This document shows, piece by piece, positions 17,231 to 27,280 of a stretch of DNA of 64,000 nucleotides (positions are counted from its first letter, which is position 1; each line of letters opens with the position of its first letter). This DNA is from Shouchella shacheensis (lineage in GTDB: Bacteria > Bacillota > Bacilli > Bacillales > Bacillaceae_D). The notes under the pieces were generated by a model. It was given only the letters and a program-made list of their open reading frames with translations, had not been told where the DNA came from and did no database searches. The stretch is from assembly GCF_001484965.1 (NCBI RefSeq), contig NZ_LLYY01000003.1, positions 337,378 to 401,377 of the forward strand, written 5' to 3'. A program made the position numbers and the translations under genes.

Positions 17231-18313
17231 ATGAAAGGCTATGTGGTGCTGGAGTCAGGCGAAGTATTTGCAGGAGAGTGGCATGGCGAGGAGGATGTTC
17301 ACGGGGAGATTGTCTTTTTCACAGGAATGACAGGATATCAGGAAGTCATGACGGACCCTTCCTTTAAAGGCCAAATCGTCGTCTTCACATATCCTCTGAT
17401 TGGCAACTATGGCGTCAATGCCGATGACTATGAGAGTGTTGTCCCGCAAGTCGAGGGGGTCATTGCAAGCGAGATTTCCGAGACGCCCTCCCACTATAAA
17501 AAGGAAGTCGATGCCAAGCGTTTCCTGAAGGAGAAGGGGGTTCCTTTCTTGACAGGGGTAGACACGAGGGCGATTGTGAAGCGGATTCGCGCGAACGGGG
17601 ATATGCGAGCGATCCTGACGACGACGCCCGAAAATGTCGATGTGCAGGCCACTCCCGCCCTTGAATCAAAAGAAGTGATCGAAGGTGTGAGCGTCAAGGA
17701 GCCTGTCCATTACGGGTTGCGTAATGCCGCCACTCATATCGTGCTCTATGACTTCGGCTACAAGCATTCGATTGCTCACGCCCTAGCCGCGAAGGGCACA
17801 CGCGTAACGGTTGTGCCTTACACAACCACGCTTGAAGAATTACAGACGCTAGCCCCGGATGCGGTGCTTCTTTCCAATGGACCTGGGAATCCTAAACAGC
17901 TTCTCCGGCAGCTTCCGACGTTTCGTCAAATCGCCGAAACCTATCCGACGCTTGGGATCTGCCTCGGTCATCAGCTGCTTGCCCTCGCCTTTGGAGGGAA
18001 TACGAAAAAACTGGTTTTTGGTCATCGCGGGGCGAACCAGCCGGTGCTCGATGCCAGAACCAAGCGCGTCTACATGACCTCGCAAAATCACAGCTATGTG
18101 GTGGAAGAAGAATCGCTCGCTGGCACAGGTCTTCTTCCTCGCTTTCATAACGTAAACGATGGATCGCTTGAGGGCCTAGAGCACGAGTCGCTCCCTATCC
18201 GAAGCGTACAGTTCCACCCTGAAGCCCACCCAGGGCCAAGCGATTCAGACGAAATTTTTGATACATTTTTAACAGAGCTGCACAGCAAAGGGAGAGAGCA
18301 TCACTATGCGTAA
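17231..18313 (+). CDS. carA: Carbamoyl-phosphate synthase small subunit (arginine-type)
   Basis: The glutaminase subunit that feeds ammonia to CarB. The 360-residue protein has the N-terminal CPSase domain (GEIVFFTGMTGYQEVMTDPS) and a class I glutamine amidotransferase domain with nucleophile Cys in LGICLGHQLLALAFG and His/Glu in VQFHPEAHPGP. Because it lies inside the arg cluster, it is the arginine-linked isozyme, as in B. subtilis, distinct from the pyrimidine-linked pyrAA. Its stop overlaps the carB start by 8 bp. Confidence 0.95.
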   Translation: MKGYVVLESGEVFAGEWHGEEDVHGEIVFFTGMTGYQEVMTDPSFKGQIVVFTYPLIGNYGVNADDYESVVPQVEGVIASEISETPSHYKKEVDAKRFLKEKGVPFLTGVDTRAIVKRIRANGDMRAILTTTPENVDVQATPALESKEVIEGVSVKEPVHYGLRNAATHIVLYDFGYKHSIAHALAAKGTRVTVVPYTTTLEELQTLAPDAVLLSNGPGNPKQLLRQLPTFRQIAETYPTLGICLGHQLLALAFGGNTKKLVFGHRGANQPVLDARTKRVYMTSQNHSYVVEEESLAGTGLLPRFHNVNDGSLEGLEHESLPIRSVQFHPEAHPGPSDSDEIFDTFLTELHSKGREHHYA

Positions 18314-21300
18314 CAACGACATACAGTCCGTACTTGTCATCGGCTCAGGACCGATTGTGATCGGGCAGGCAGCTGAATTTGACTATGCAGGCACACAAGG
18401 ATGCCTCGCGTTAAAAGAAGAGGGCATTCGCGTAATTTTGCTTAACAACAACCCGGCCACCGTGATGACAGACGAAGCCTGTGCGGACAGCGTTTATTTT
18501 GAACCACTGACACTTGAGAGCGTAGAAGTCATCATGGAAAAAGAGAAACCGGACGGCTTGCTTGCGACGCTTGGCGGACAAACCGGCTTGAATTTAGCGC
18601 TGAGGCTAGAGGAAGAAGGCATTCTCGAAAAATACGGCGTCAAAATGCTCGGAACTCAGGTTGCATCGATTCGCAAAGGCGAAGACCGGGAGCGTTTTCG
18701 CGCGTTGATGCATGAACTGGGGGAGCCGGTCCCGGACAGTGACATTGTGACGACGCAAACATCCGCTTTGCAATTTGCAGAGGACGCGGGTTATCCAATC
18801 ATTGTAAGACCGGCCTACACGCTCGGTGGAGCAGGCGGAGGGATTGCTCACTCAGAAGAAGAGCTACGCACGATTGTCGCAAACGGCCTCGCGCTTAGCC
18901 CAATCAACCAGTGCTTAGTGGAAAAGAGCATCGCAGGGTTTAAGGAAGTGGAGTACGAGGTCATGCGTGATGCCAACGATACATGCATCACGGTCTGCAA
19001 CATGGAAAACATTGATCCTGTCGGCATTCATACGGGGGACTCGATCGTTGTTGCTCCCTCGCAGACGTTGACGGATCGGGATTATCAATTGCTGCGGAGC
19101 GCTTCCTTGAAAATCATCCGCGCCCTAGAGATCGTCGGTGGCTGTAACATTCAGTTTGCCCTTGATCCTTACAGCGACCAGTACTACTTGATTGAGGTGA
19201 ACCCGCGCGTCAGTCGCTCATCGGCTCTCGCCTCCAAAGCGACCGGTTACCCGATTGCTAGAATGGCCGCGAAGCTCGCGATCGGCTACCAGCTCCATGA
19301 GCTCAAGAACCCAGTGACCGGTCACACGTACGCAAGCTTTGAACCGGCGTTGGACTACTGTATCGTCAAGTTTCCGCGCTGGCCGTTTGATAAATTCAGC
19401 GACGCCGATCGCTCCCTTGGAACGCAAATGAAGGCTACTGGAGAGGTAATGGCGATTGAGCGCAACTTAGAGGCGGCGCTACAAAAAGCAATTCGCTCGC
19501 TTGAAATTAAAACCAAAGGGTTAAGCTGTCCAGCTTTTGAGAGGACTGAATCAGAAGCCTTATGGACACATGTAAAGCAGGCTGACGACGTGCGACTGTT
19601 CGCGATCTTTGAACTCTTACGCCGCGGCGTGAGTGTCGATGAGCTCCATCAGGAAACAGGAATCAATCTCTTTTTCTTAAACAGTTTTCAAAAGCTGATC
19701 ACACTTGAGGCGGTAGCTAAGGAGAGGATCTTGGCAGACGTATCAAAAGAAGAGCTGCTCAAGTTAAAAGCTGCCGGATTTACCGATGAGGTGCTTGCCG
19801 ATTTTTGGGAAGTGGATGAGAAGGAGGTCCGCGGTAGGCGCAAGACTTGGGGCCTTGCGCCTGTCTATAAAATGGTCGATACCTGTGCGGCTGAATTTGA
19901 AGCGGCAACGCCCTACTTTTATTCCAGTTGGCATGGGGAGCAGGACGCGCACCCAAGTGCTGGTAAGAAAATTCTTATCGCTGGGTCGGGGCCAATCCGA
20001 ATCGGGCAAGGGATTGAATTCGATTACTGTTCGGTCCACGGGGCCAACAGCGTGCGAGCACTTGGCTATGAGGCGATTATTATAAACAACAACCCAGAGA
20101 CCGTTAGCACCGATTATGCGACGGCCGATCGCCTTTATTTTGAACCATTGACGGTTGAGGATGTGCTCCATGTCGCTGAGCTTGAACAAGTGGAAGGCGT
20201 GATTGTCAGCTTAGGTGGGCAAACCGCGATTTCTCTTGTAGAAGGCTTGGAAGAAGCGGGGATAAAAGTGTACGGTGCGACGAGCGACACCATTGATGAG
20301 CTGGAAGACAGAGGACGTTTTTATGCGTTCATGAATCGGGCAAACGTGCCCCACATCCCAGGGGAGACGGCCTTAGACGCGAAAGCTGCGCTAGCGAAAG
20401 CTGCGGCTGTTGGTTACCCGGTACTTCTCCGCCCTTCCTACGTCATTGGCGGGCAGGGGATTCAATTGATCGGCAGCGAGTCGGAATTTCATGCCTATGT
20501 GAAAAAGCATGAACATGACGGCCTATTCCCGCTTTTGATTGATGCCTACTGGCCGGGAAAAGAGCTGGATGTGGATGTGCTGACAGACGGAGAAGATGTC
20601 TACATCGCCGGCATGTTTGAACATGTGGAAAAGGCGGGCGTACATTCAGGAGACAGTCTTGCCGTCACCCCGCCTCACACGCTTAGTGCAGCCACTCAGG
20701 CCATGTTGGTCCAGTACACGAAGCAGATCGCCACAAGCATGAACTATGTTGGTGTTTTCAACATCCAGTTTGTGGTTCATGAAGGAAAAATCGCCGTGAT
20801 AGAAGTCAATCCACGAGCCTCGCGGACGGTACCGCTCCTATCAAAAGTGTATGGCACTCCGTTGATTACCTACACGGTGCAGCTTCTGTTAGGAGCCGCG
20901 ATAGCAGAGCTTGGACTCAAAGAAACGCCTTCCGCCTCGTCGGTTATGGCTGTGAAAGCCCCCGTGTTTTCGTACGGTAAGCTTGCAGGTCTTGATCCCC
21001 TGTTAGGCGCGGAGATGAAGTCGACCGGAGAACTGCTCGCGATCAGTGATTCGCTGGATGAAGCCTTTGCCAAAGCGTTTGCTCCGGCTGAGACGCTACC
21101 GAGCATCTATAAGCAAGGCGGTAAGCGAACGGTATTTGTGGATATTTGTGAGGAAGAGAAAGAGAATTTTGGGCCCGTGCTATTGGAGCTGGAGAATCTG
21201 GGCTTTGCCTTTGTTTACAAGCATTTTGAAGACTGGATAGAGACGTCTCATGCGTGTGCGCTGATTAGCGTTCCTTCTCAAGGGGAGCGAACAGGCCAAG

Positions 21301-21449
21301 AGATGCGCATCGCCGCTCTCACTAAACGTCTAACCGTCATTACAGAGAGAGAAACGCTCGAGGCGATGCTTTCTTATTTTCAACCATACATGAAATCTTG
21401 TCGAAGCATTGCCGAATGGCAAAATCAAACGCTCCATGCGACGACGTAA
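18306..21449 (+). CDS. carB: Carbamoyl-phosphate synthase large subunit (arginine-type)
   Basis: The synthetase subunit making carbamoyl phosphate from bicarbonate, ammonia and two ATP. At 1047 residues it has two homologous ATP-grasp halves: the first starts with [20 protein letters not shown], the second with [19 protein letters not shown], and each has an ATP-grasp EVNPR motif ([24 protein letters not shown]). The C-terminal region that carries allosteric control in enteric enzymes is short, as in arginine-specific Bacillus enzymes. It overlaps carA and is 17 bp before argF. Confidence 0.96.
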   Translation: MRNNDIQSVLVIGSGPIVIGQAAEFDYAGTQGCLALKEEGIRVILLNNNPATVMTDEACADSVYFEPLTLESVEVIMEKEKPDGLLATLGGQTGLNLALRLEEEGILEKYGVKMLGTQVASIRKGEDRERFRALMHELGEPVPDSDIVTTQTSALQFAEDAGYPIIVRPAYTLGGAGGGIAHSEEELRTIVANGLALSPINQCLVEKSIAGFKEVEYEVMRDANDTCITVCNMENIDPVGIHTGDSIVVAPSQTLTDRDYQLLRSASLKIIRALEIVGGCNIQFALDPYSDQYYLIEVNPRVSRSSALASKATGYPIARMAAKLAIGYQLHELKNPVTGHTYASFEPALDYCIVKFPRWPFDKFSDADRSLGTQMKATGEVMAIERNLEAALQKAIRSLEIKTKGLSCPAFERTESEALWTHVKQADDVRLFAIFELLRRGVSVDELHQETGINLFFLNSFQKLITLEAVAKERILADVSKEELLKLKAAGFTDEVLADFWEVDEKEVRGRRKTWGLAPVYKMVDTCAAEFEAATPYFYSSWHGEQDAHPSAGKKILIAGSGPIRIGQGIEFDYCSVHGANSVRALGYEAIIINNNPETVSTDYATADRLYFEPLTVEDVLHVAELEQVEGVIVSLGGQTAISLVEGLEEAGIKVYGATSDTIDELEDRGRFYAFMNRANVPHIPGETALDAKAALAKAAAVGYPVLLRPSYVIGGQGIQLIGSESEFHAYVKKHEHDGLFPLLIDAYWPGKELDVDVLTDGEDVYIAGMFEHVEKAGVHSGDSLAVTPPHTLSAATQAMLVQYTKQIATSMNYVGVFNIQFVVHEGKIAVIEVNPRASRTVPLLSKVYGTPLITYTVQLLLGAAIAELGLKETPSASSVMAVKAPVFSYGKLAGLDPLLGAEMKSTGELLAISDSLDEAFAKAFAPAETLPSIYKQGGKRTVFVDICEEEKENFGPVLLELENLGFAFVYKHFEDWIETSHACALISVPSQGERTGQEMRIAALTKRLTVITERETLEAMLSYFQPYMKSCRSIAEWQNQTLHATT

Positions 21450-21466
21450 AAAGGGAGAGTCAAGAC

Positions 21467-22411
21467 ATGAAAGGGACAAAAATAAATGTAACCGGAAAAG
21501 ATTTACTGACATTGCTGGACTACTCTCCAAACGAAGTAGCACAGCTTCTTGAGGAAGCCTTTGCCTTAAAATCGGCACAAAAGAACGGCGAACCCCACCA
21601 ACACTTAGCGGGCAAGTCGCTCGGCATGATTTTTGAAAATGCTTCAACGAGAACGAGGGTCTCCTTTGAAGTCGGCATGACACAGCTTGGAGGACACGCG
21701 CTCTTTTTAAGCCCTCGTGATTTGCAAATCGGACGTGGCGAGCCAGTGGTGGATACAGCCAATGTGCTTTCTCGCTACCTCGATGGCATTATGATCCGCA
21801 CAAATTCACATGAGATGGTGGCTGAGTTGGCAAAGCACGCCAGCGTTCCCGTCATCAATGCATTGACCGACGCGTTCCATCCTTGTCAGGCCCTTGCTGA
21901 CTTGATGACGATTTATGAGCAGAAGCAGACACTCAAAGGGCTAAAGCTCGTCTATATGGGGGATGGCAACAATGTCGCTCACTCCCTGCTTGCTGCAGGG
22001 GCGAAAGTCGGCATGAATGTCACGGTGGCTTCTCCAAAAGGCTATGAGGTGGATAAAGAGATTCTGGCAAGAGCGAAGGAAGCTGCCAAAGAAACGGGCG
22101 CACATATTGAGGCTGTTCACGATCCAAAGGCGGCTGTTTCAGGAGCGGATGTGATCTACACTGATGTCTGGGCGTCCATGGGCTATGAAGGCGAACAGAG
22201 CGAGCGTGAAAAAGTGTTCGCCCCCTTCCAGGTCAATGAGGAGCTCATCAGCTACGCCAACCCTGAGTTCATCTTTCTTCATTGTCTGCCAGCGCACCGC
22301 GGGGAAGAAGTCACAGCCTCAGTGATTGATGGCACTCACTCCTTTGTCTACGATCAGGCGGAGAATCGACTTCACGCGCAAAAAGCGGTTCTAGCTGCAG
22401 TGATGGGCTGA
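21467..22411 (+). CDS. argF: Ornithine carbamoyltransferase
   Basis: ArgF joins carbamoyl phosphate and ornithine to citrulline. The 314-residue protein has the carbamoyl phosphate loop [13 protein letters not shown], the HPCQALAD motif and the ornithine-binding [14 protein letters not shown] at 21467 follows AAGGGAGAG, 17 bp after the carB stop; the open frame extends upstream into carB but without a start signal. Anabolic role follows from the operon (no arcA/arcC nearby). Confidence 0.96.
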   Translation: MKGTKINVTGKDLLTLLDYSPNEVAQLLEEAFALKSAQKNGEPHQHLAGKSLGMIFENASTRTRVSFEVGMTQLGGHALFLSPRDLQIGRGEPVVDTANVLSRYLDGIMIRTNSHEMVAELAKHASVPVINALTDAFHPCQALADLMTIYEQKQTLKGLKLVYMGDGNNVAHSLLAAGAKVGMNVTVASPKGYEVDKEILARAKEAAKETGAHIEAVHDPKAAVSGADVIYTDVWASMGYEGEQSEREKVFAPFQVNEELISYANPEFIFLHCLPAHRGEEVTASVIDGTHSFVYDQAENRLHAQKAVLAAVMG

Positions 22412-22461
22412 TAGAACGGCGTTCCTCTGGTTATGCTAATAGCCTGAAGGAGGGATGGCCG

Positions 22462-22641
22462 ATGGGGCATAACAAGCAGTTTAATCCAGGAGATCGAGCG
22501 CCAAATAACGGAATTTATGTAGAGATTGGAGAAACGGGAGACATGGTGGCTGACCCAAAATCGGTTGACCTTGTTGCTGGCGAAAAGTTTCCGGAAACGA
22601 CAAACGATGATCGAAAATGGATGCCGAAGCGCAAGCCTTAG
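22462..22641 (+). CDS. yjzC: YjzC-family small protein
   Basis: A 59-residue hydrophilic protein matching the YjzC family of Bacillus in sequence style (FNPGDRAPNNGIYVEIGETG, ending WMPKRKP) and in position, directly behind argF as in B. subtilis. The function is unknown. GAAGGAGGGATGG provides the ribosome binding site. A terminator follows 10 bp after the stop, so it is the last gene of the arg transcript. Confidence 0.88.
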   Translation: MGHNKQFNPGDRAPNNGIYVEIGETGDMVADPKSVDLVAGEKFPETTNDDRKWMPKRKP

Positions 22642-22651
22642 TCTGTTTTCA

Positions 22652-22690
22652 AAAGACCCGCGAGAGACGCTCCTCTTGTGGGTCTTTTTC
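22652..22690 (+). terminator. Terminator after argF-yjzC
   Basis: AAAGACCC pairs with GGGTCTTT around a 20-base loop that itself can fold, ending in a T-run (TCTTTTT). Confidence 0.85.
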
Positions 22691-22809
22691 GTTTTCTCGC
22701 GCCAGCTAAGCGCGTGGTTAAAAAGGGCGAAAAGTCCTCTGTCGTTTACGTGAGAACGTGCATACAGTAAAAATGAAGCATATTTTCAGGAAGCAGGAGC
22801 GATGGTCTA

Positions 22810-23547
22810 ATGTCTATTCACGTTCGCTATGTTGATTTTGGTGGCTGCACCAACACATGCTTCTTACCAGAGCGTCCGAATGGCTTCGTCCTCTTGCTTT
22901 TGCATGATCATGATCAAGCGGAGGATGACTTTGCAACATACTGGGTGAGGAGTCCGCAGCGCAAGGCGTTTGTTGATAAACTGTTGGAAGAAGGGTACAC
23001 GGTGTTGACGTCTTCCTTGTACGAAAAGCACTGGGGGGGCGAGCGGGCGGTCAATCATGCAAGCCAGCTTGTCCATTTGCTTTTAAAAAAGGAGACGCTG
23101 AACGATCGTATTCATATTTTAGCTGAGGGAACGGGAGCGCTCGTAGCAAGGCAGTTGTTTGCGAGTCCACAGCTTCATGTGCGCTCAGCTGTATTCGTGA
23201 ATCCGCAGCTTTCCTTTGTCCATGCATATGAGCAGAAACAAAAAAATGAGCTTTCAAAAAAGCGGTTCAAGGAAGAAGTTGCCAACGCTTTCGGTGTTGA
23301 GCCCACGAACGTTGATGAAAAGTGGCTTCACCAACTGGAAGCCAAGCAAAAATTGGCGCAGGGAGACTATCCACCCGTTCGGATTTTGCAATCATTGGTC
23401 GAACGAGAACGGCAGGTGGCTACCCAGTCGCTTTCAACTTCTTTTTTGCCAAAAACACAGTACGTCGAACTGCATTTCGTAAGTAAGAACCAACCGCTTG
23501 CCAATGTCACAAGACATGTGCTGCCTTTTCTTGCTCGCTTTCAATAG
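22810..23547 (+). CDS. YjaU-like alpha/beta-hydrolase-fold protein
   Basis: A 245-residue protein with an alpha/beta hydrolase look: an early strand VLLLLHDHD, a later ILAEGTGALVARQLF that matches the nucleophile elbow position but carries Glu-Gly-Thr-Gly instead of G-x-S-x-G. With no serine there, it may be catalytically inactive or use another chemistry. The position after yjzC matches B. subtilis yjaU, which this resembles. Ribosome binding site AGGAAGCAGGAG precedes the ATG. Role unknown. Confidence 0.7.
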   Translation: MSIHVRYVDFGGCTNTCFLPERPNGFVLLLLHDHDQAEDDFATYWVRSPQRKAFVDKLLEEGYTVLTSSLYEKHWGGERAVNHASQLVHLLLKKETLNDRIHILAEGTGALVARQLFASPQLHVRSAVFVNPQLSFVHAYEQKQKNELSKKRFKEEVANAFGVEPTNVDEKWLHQLEAKQKLAQGDYPPVRILQSLVERERQVATQSLSTSFLPKTQYVELHFVSKNQPLANVTRHVLPFLARFQ

Positions 23548-23645
23548 CTGTCGGATTGCCGGCGGCTTTCTTTCATAGGGAAGAAGAGCATCAGACAAGA
23601 CGTTGGTGTAATAGGTATGAAGAAGGGGAAGAGGGGGAATTAGTC

Positions 23646-24506
23646 ATGAGGAAGGCAATTGTGATCGGAGGGCTCGGCTTTATCGGTTTTCATGTTTGTC
23701 AGGGATTGCTTGAAGAGGGGTATGAGGTCGTTGCTGTAGACCCATTTGTTGAAGAGCGTAGGGAAGAACAGGAAGAATTGGAGATGAGACTAGGACGCAA
23801 TGCGTTCTTTACGCATCTGCAAAAGTCTGTGGTGGAGAGCGAGCTTGACGGCGCAGACGCGCATATCTATCTCGCTCCGCCACTTGAGGAAAGAGAAGAA
23901 AAAGCCGTTCTCGACTCCTTTTTTAAGCTTAGCGAAAAAGGTACAACCATTGTCTTCGCTTCCACTACGGCGGTATACAAACGAGGAGTGCAAGAGATCA
24001 CAGAAGAATCTCCCATTGCTCCAGAAGGGGTATACGGGAGAGGAAAACTCGCGCTTGAAAAGTCCATTCAAGCGCATGCGGCAACCAATGAGGCGACGGC
24101 GGTTATTTTACGGCTTCCTACGGTTTACGGGCCCTGGCAACGACCCGATATGCAACTGCGCCGAGTGATGGAGGGCGAGCGGGACGCCGTGTGTGATGAA
24201 GAATCCAAGCATGACTTGCTGTATGTCACCGATGCAGCCGCTGCTTTTGTTAGGGCCTGCGAGTTAACGAAAAGCGACGTGATTCACCTTGGATCAAACG
24301 AGGCGGGTGCATGGCAAGCGATTGAGGAATTCTATTCCCTTCCCATCGCTAACAAGGAAGAAACAAACCGATTAATTATGAAGAAAGCGGAACGAGTGCT
24401 TGGTCTTAAGCCCCGAGTGGATGTGAAGTCTGGACTGAAAATGATGGAAGATGCGCTTACAGAGTGGTGGCGTATCAAGAAGATGTTTGAGACGGACTCT
24501 ATGTAA
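23646..24506 (+). CDS. NAD-dependent epimerase/dehydratase family protein (YjaV-like)
   Basis: A 286-residue extended short-chain dehydrogenase: Rossmann motif IVIGGLGFIGFHVCQGL at the N-terminus, strand-end serines/threonines (VFASTTAVYK) and the catalytic-type tyrosine-lysine pair in GVYGRGKLALEKS (YxxxK), followed by RLPTVYGPWQRPD typical of sugar-nucleotide epimerases. Position equals B. subtilis yjaV. The ATG at 23646 follows GAGGGGGAAT; the longer frame upstream is not supported. The sugar substrate is unknown; the C-terminus is shorter than in full epimerases. Confidence 0.8.
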   Translation: MRKAIVIGGLGFIGFHVCQGLLEEGYEVVAVDPFVEERREEQEELEMRLGRNAFFTHLQKSVVESELDGADAHIYLAPPLEEREEKAVLDSFFKLSEKGTTIVFASTTAVYKRGVQEITEESPIAPEGVYGRGKLALEKSIQAHAATNEATAVILRLPTVYGPWQRPDMQLRRVMEGERDAVCDEESKHDLLYVTDAAAAFVRACELTKSDVIHLGSNEAGAWQAIEEFYSLPIANKEETNRLIMKKAERVLGLKPRVDVKSGLKMMEDALTEWWRIKKMFETDSM

Positions 24507-24519
24507 GAGAGGAGCGGAT

Positions 24520-24597
24520 GTGAGCGAGAAGGAGCTGGATGTGAGCGAGCAGCAGGAGCTAAAAGAAATCGCCGAAACCCGCCTCAAAGCCCCTTGA
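24520..24597 (+). CDS. Possible 25-residue peptide ending in a terminator stem
   Basis: GTG at 24520 is preceded by GAGAGGAGCGGAT and opens a 25-residue charged helical peptide (SEKELDVSEQQELKE...). The DNA contains the direct repeat GGATGTGAGCGAG twice (24516-24528 and 24537-24549). The TGA stop lies inside the terminator stem. A good ribosome binding site is the only support; it may be a chance frame. Confidence 0.3.
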   Translation: MSEKELDVSEQQELKEIAETRLKAP

Positions 24598-24615
24598 CAC
24601 TCGTCAAGGGGCTTT
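24586..24615. terminator. Bidirectional terminator between yjaV-like and prfC
   Basis: AAAGCCCCTTGAC and GTCAAGGGGCTTT are perfect 13-bp complements around the loop ACTC, flanked by A and T runs that serve both converging genes. Confidence 0.9.
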
Positions 24616-24622
24616 CCTTCCA

Positions 24623-26224
24623 TCAAATTATGCTCTTCTTATAGAACGAGTTCTCGTAAAACGTCAGTTCCGGGTACTTGTCTTGAGCGGTGCGCATTTG
24701 AAATTCATTTTCAAACAAAGCGACAAGCCGGCCTTCCCGATCAGTCACGAGGTTCCGCTGCTTCTCTTTCAAAGTGGCTAGTGCCTTTGAAGGCCCATCG
24801 ATCCAACGCGCAAACGAAAAGGGCTGGCGCTCTAGCTGGATGTCTACGTTGTACTCTCCTTTTAAGCGGTGTTCAAGTACTTCGAATTGCAAAACACCGA
24901 CAACGCCAACAATTTGCTGCTCGACATACTTGTTGTAGGTGCGAAAAAGCTGGATCGCTCCCTCTTCCGTAAGCTGCTGGAGCCCCTTTTCGTAGGACTT
25001 ATGTTTCAGCGCCTCTTTAACGGTGATGGCCGCGAAATGTTCAGGGGAGAAGTGAGGCATTTCATCAAACTCAAAAGCTTCTCCCTCCACAAGCGTGTCT
25101 CCAATCCGAAACGTGCCCGGGTCAAAAAGACCGATAATGTCCCCTGCACAAGCCTCTTCCACAATGCTACGATTTTGAGCGAGAAATTGCGTAGGCTGTG
25201 AAAGCTTTAGCGGCTTATTCGTCCGGACATGCTTCACGCTCATCCCCCGCTTAAAACGGCCGGATGTTATCCTAAGAAAGGCAACGCGGTCACGATGCTT
25301 GGCATTCATATTTGCTTGGACCTTAAAAATAAAGCCAGAGAAAGCTTCTCTTGTTTTCGGATCAATCGGGCCAATCGTGCTTTCGCGAACAGTCGGAGCA
25401 GGAGAGAGGGATAAGAAATGCTGAAGAAAAGTCTGGACACCGAAGCTTGAAATCGCACTTCCAAAAAAGATCGGCGTTAGTTCTCCCCTCGCGATAAGAT
25501 CGACATCAAAGTCATCGCCGGCAACGTCAAGGAGCTCAAGTTCTTCGCGAAACTGGGCGACCAACCCTTCATCATTTATGACTTCATCAAGTTTCGGGTC
25601 GTCTGGACCGCTAAGTGAAATAATATCAATGTCCTTCGGATTATCAGGGTTGTATAGTTCAAGTTTTTTGTGGTGACGGTCATAGACGGCTTTAAAGGAT
25701 TGGCCCATGCCAATCGGCCATCCCACTGGGTAAGAACGAATGCCAAGAAGGTTCTCAAGCTCTTCCATGAGCTCAAACGGGTCGCGTCCCTGACGATCGA
25801 GCTTGTTCATAAACGTAAAAATGGGAATGCCTCGCATCTTACAAACCTTAAAGAGCTTCTTGGTTTGTGCTTCGACTCCTTTAGCGGCATCGATCAGCAT
25901 CGTTGCCGAATCGGCGGCGGTAAGTGTACGGTACGTATCCTCACTAAAATCCTCATGCCCCGGTGTATCTAAAATGTTAACGTGGTAGCCATCGTATTGA
26001 AATTCAAGCACGGAGCTTGTGACGGAAATCCCCCGCTGCTTTTCGATTTCCATCCAGTCACTCATCGCATGCTTCGAATTTTTTCTTCCTTTAACGGTTC
26101 CGGCTTCACGAATGGCGCCACCGAACAGAAGAAGCTTCTCGGTTAATGTTGTTTTCCCAGCATCCGGGTGGGAAATAATCGCAAAGGTGCGTCGTGTTTC
26201 AATCTCATCTTTCATCAATTTCAT
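24623..26224 (-). CDS. prfC: Peptide chain release factor 3
   Basis: RF3 is a translational GTPase that removes RF1/RF2 from the ribosome after peptide release. The 533-residue protein has G1 SHPDAGKTTLTEKLL, G2/G3 in KQRGISVTSS and LDTPGHEDFSEDTYR, G4 FMNKLD and the RF3-specific C-terminus. This distinguishes it from EF-G-like factors. RF3 is patchily distributed in Bacillaceae, and its insertion between the yjaV-like gene and fabF is a local difference from the B. subtilis order. The start is ATG 26224 behind GAGGACAC; ATG 26215 is also possible. Confidence 0.95.
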   Translation of the reverse strand: MKLMKDEIETRRTFAIISHPDAGKTTLTEKLLLFGGAIREAGTVKGRKNSKHAMSDWMEIEKQRGISVTSSVLEFQYDGYHVNILDTPGHEDFSEDTYRTLTAADSATMLIDAAKGVEAQTKKLFKVCKMRGIPIFTFMNKLDRQGRDPFELMEELENLLGIRSYPVGWPIGMGQSFKAVYDRHHKKLELYNPDNPKDIDIISLSGPDDPKLDEVINDEGLVAQFREELELLDVAGDDFDVDLIARGELTPIFFGSAISSFGVQTFLQHFLSLSPAPTVRESTIGPIDPKTREAFSGFIFKVQANMNAKHRDRVAFLRITSGRFKRGMSVKHVRTNKPLKLSQPTQFLAQNRSIVEEACAGDIIGLFDPGTFRIGDTLVEGEAFEFDEMPHFSPEHFAAITVKEALKHKSYEKGLQQLTEEGAIQLFRTYNKYVEQQIVGVVGVLQFEVLEHRLKGEYNVDIQLERQPFSFARWIDGPSKALATLKEKQRNLVTDREGRLVALFENEFQMRTAQDKYPELTFYENSFYKKSII

Positions 26225-26404
26225 TAGAGTGTCCTCATTTCTAGCATAGATCTATCCATTATAGCAGGCAATTGGTGCAGTTTCATCATCGCCTGAAAAA
26301 AGCCGTGCAGGTTGCGTTTGCTCATGGATTGGGCTAAGGTGGAAGGACGAGCTTACGAGCGAGGTCTTAAAACGCAAAGTGAGATGTTAAGGGAAGTGAC
26401 AGAA

Positions 26405-26746
26405 ATGACACAAAACGAAACTCAAATTCAGGCGCTTCGAACATTTGCTGAGGACATGAAGCAGGGATTTGCTTGTGTGAAAAAGAAGCAGGACCATGAA
26501 GCCATTTCAAAGCTAAAGCCCTTTGTGGAGCTTATGGAAAAAAGCGACACAAAGCATGTGCGCCTGTTTGTGTACTACGCAATGGCCCAGTTTCGTACAG
26601 GGGACGTGGACGGCTTCCTGCAAACGTACGGCAAGATTCAGGATGTCCAAATGGAATCAGCGGAAGAAGAGTCGCTTAAAAAGCAGCTGGATCAATGGTT
26701 TGTTACGCTTATGAAAGAGATGGACCAACAGGAAAAGAAGCAATAA
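26405..26746 (+). CDS. Small helical protein, function unknown
   Basis: A 113-residue soluble protein, mostly alpha-helical and resembling tetratricopeptide-like helical pairs (AISKLKPFVELMEKS, VRLFVYYAMAQFRTGDVDGFLQTYGKI). The ATG at 26405 follows AAGGGAAGTG with ideal spacing, while upstream in-frame TTG/ATG codons (26312, 26324) lack such a site. It diverges from prfC and is followed by a strong terminator. No family recognised. Confidence 0.7.
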   Translation: MTQNETQIQALRTFAEDMKQGFACVKKKQDHEAISKLKPFVELMEKSDTKHVRLFVYYAMAQFRTGDVDGFLQTYGKIQDVQMESAEEESLKKQLDQWFVTLMKEMDQQEKKQ

Positions 26747-26779
26747 AAACAGGAGGAGTTAGCTTCCTCCTGTTTTTTT
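26746..26779. terminator. Terminator between convergent small genes
   Basis: AAAACAGGAGGA pairs with TCCTCCTGTTTT around a seven-base loop, ending in seven T. It overlaps the stop codon of the minus-strand gene that starts at 27106, so it is mainly for the plus-strand gene. Confidence 0.88.
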
Positions 26780-27106
26780 GCTGTTTTTTTCGCTGCTTTT
26801 ATCAGACAGCTTTTCTTTAAAGTAGCTGCCGGCTGCGGAGACGACGGGCTTAAATTGTTCGACAACCGGGACAAGAGACTGCATGAGTGCGAAAAGAGCA
26901 ACAAGCTGATCATTCCCAGCCGCTTCCTCGGTTTCTGGCTCATTCTCTGTTTCCTTTGTTTCTCCTTCTTTTTTGTGTTCATCTGCGCCTGTTGCTTCCT
27001 CCACCTTGCTTTCTTCTTCCGGCAAAGGGGTTGGTTCTTGCGTGTTCGATCCAAACATAAGCGACGAGAAAAAGTCATGATTTTGCTCTCGTGGTGGCTC
27101 GGCCAT
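26759..27106 (-). CDS. Acidic low-complexity protein, function unknown
   Basis: From ATG 27106, behind AAGGAGG, a 115-residue protein is read. The middle (residues about 27-65) is almost only Glu, Thr, Lys and Asp and probably disordered. The C-terminal part (QLVALFALMQSLVPVVEQF) is a hydrophobic helix, then a Lys/Ser-rich tail. The open frame continues far upstream into the antisense of fabF, but that part has no coding sense. The N-terminus (PPREQNHDFFSSLMFG) might be a sorting or interaction element. Spore-protein-like composition is a guess; the family is not recognised. Confidence 0.6.
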   Translation of the reverse strand: MAEPPREQNHDFFSSLMFGSNTQEPTPLPEEESKVEEATGADEHKKEGETKETENEPETEEAAGNDQLVALFALMQSLVPVVEQFKPVVSAAGSYFKEKLSDKSSEKNSKKTGGS

Positions 27107-27251
27107 AGGGGTGTCTGCCTCCTTGTCTTCTTTACTATTAAGATATGTGTGCAAAAATGAATGGTGAGATGGCAGGCGCCTGTTTTCGTAAGGCAGTTCG
27201 TGTCGAATGGCTAGAGGTTTTGCCCAATTGCTAGACAAGTTTAAAGAGGGT

Positions 27252-27280
27252 TTGCTAATATTAAGATCAGGTACTAAAAT
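27252..27280 (+). promoter_or_regulatory. fabF promoter with FapR operator
   Basis: TTGCTA (27252-27257) and TAAAAT (27275-27280) are 17 bp apart. The spacer and -10 contain ATTAAGATCAGGTACTAA (27260-27277), the exact reverse complement of the operator core in front of fabI in this window. It matches the known FapR site of Bacillus fatty acid genes, so malonyl-CoA-relieved repression is expected. The rest of the 27107-27467 gap is a leader of about 180 bases with no gene seen. Confidence 0.85.
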
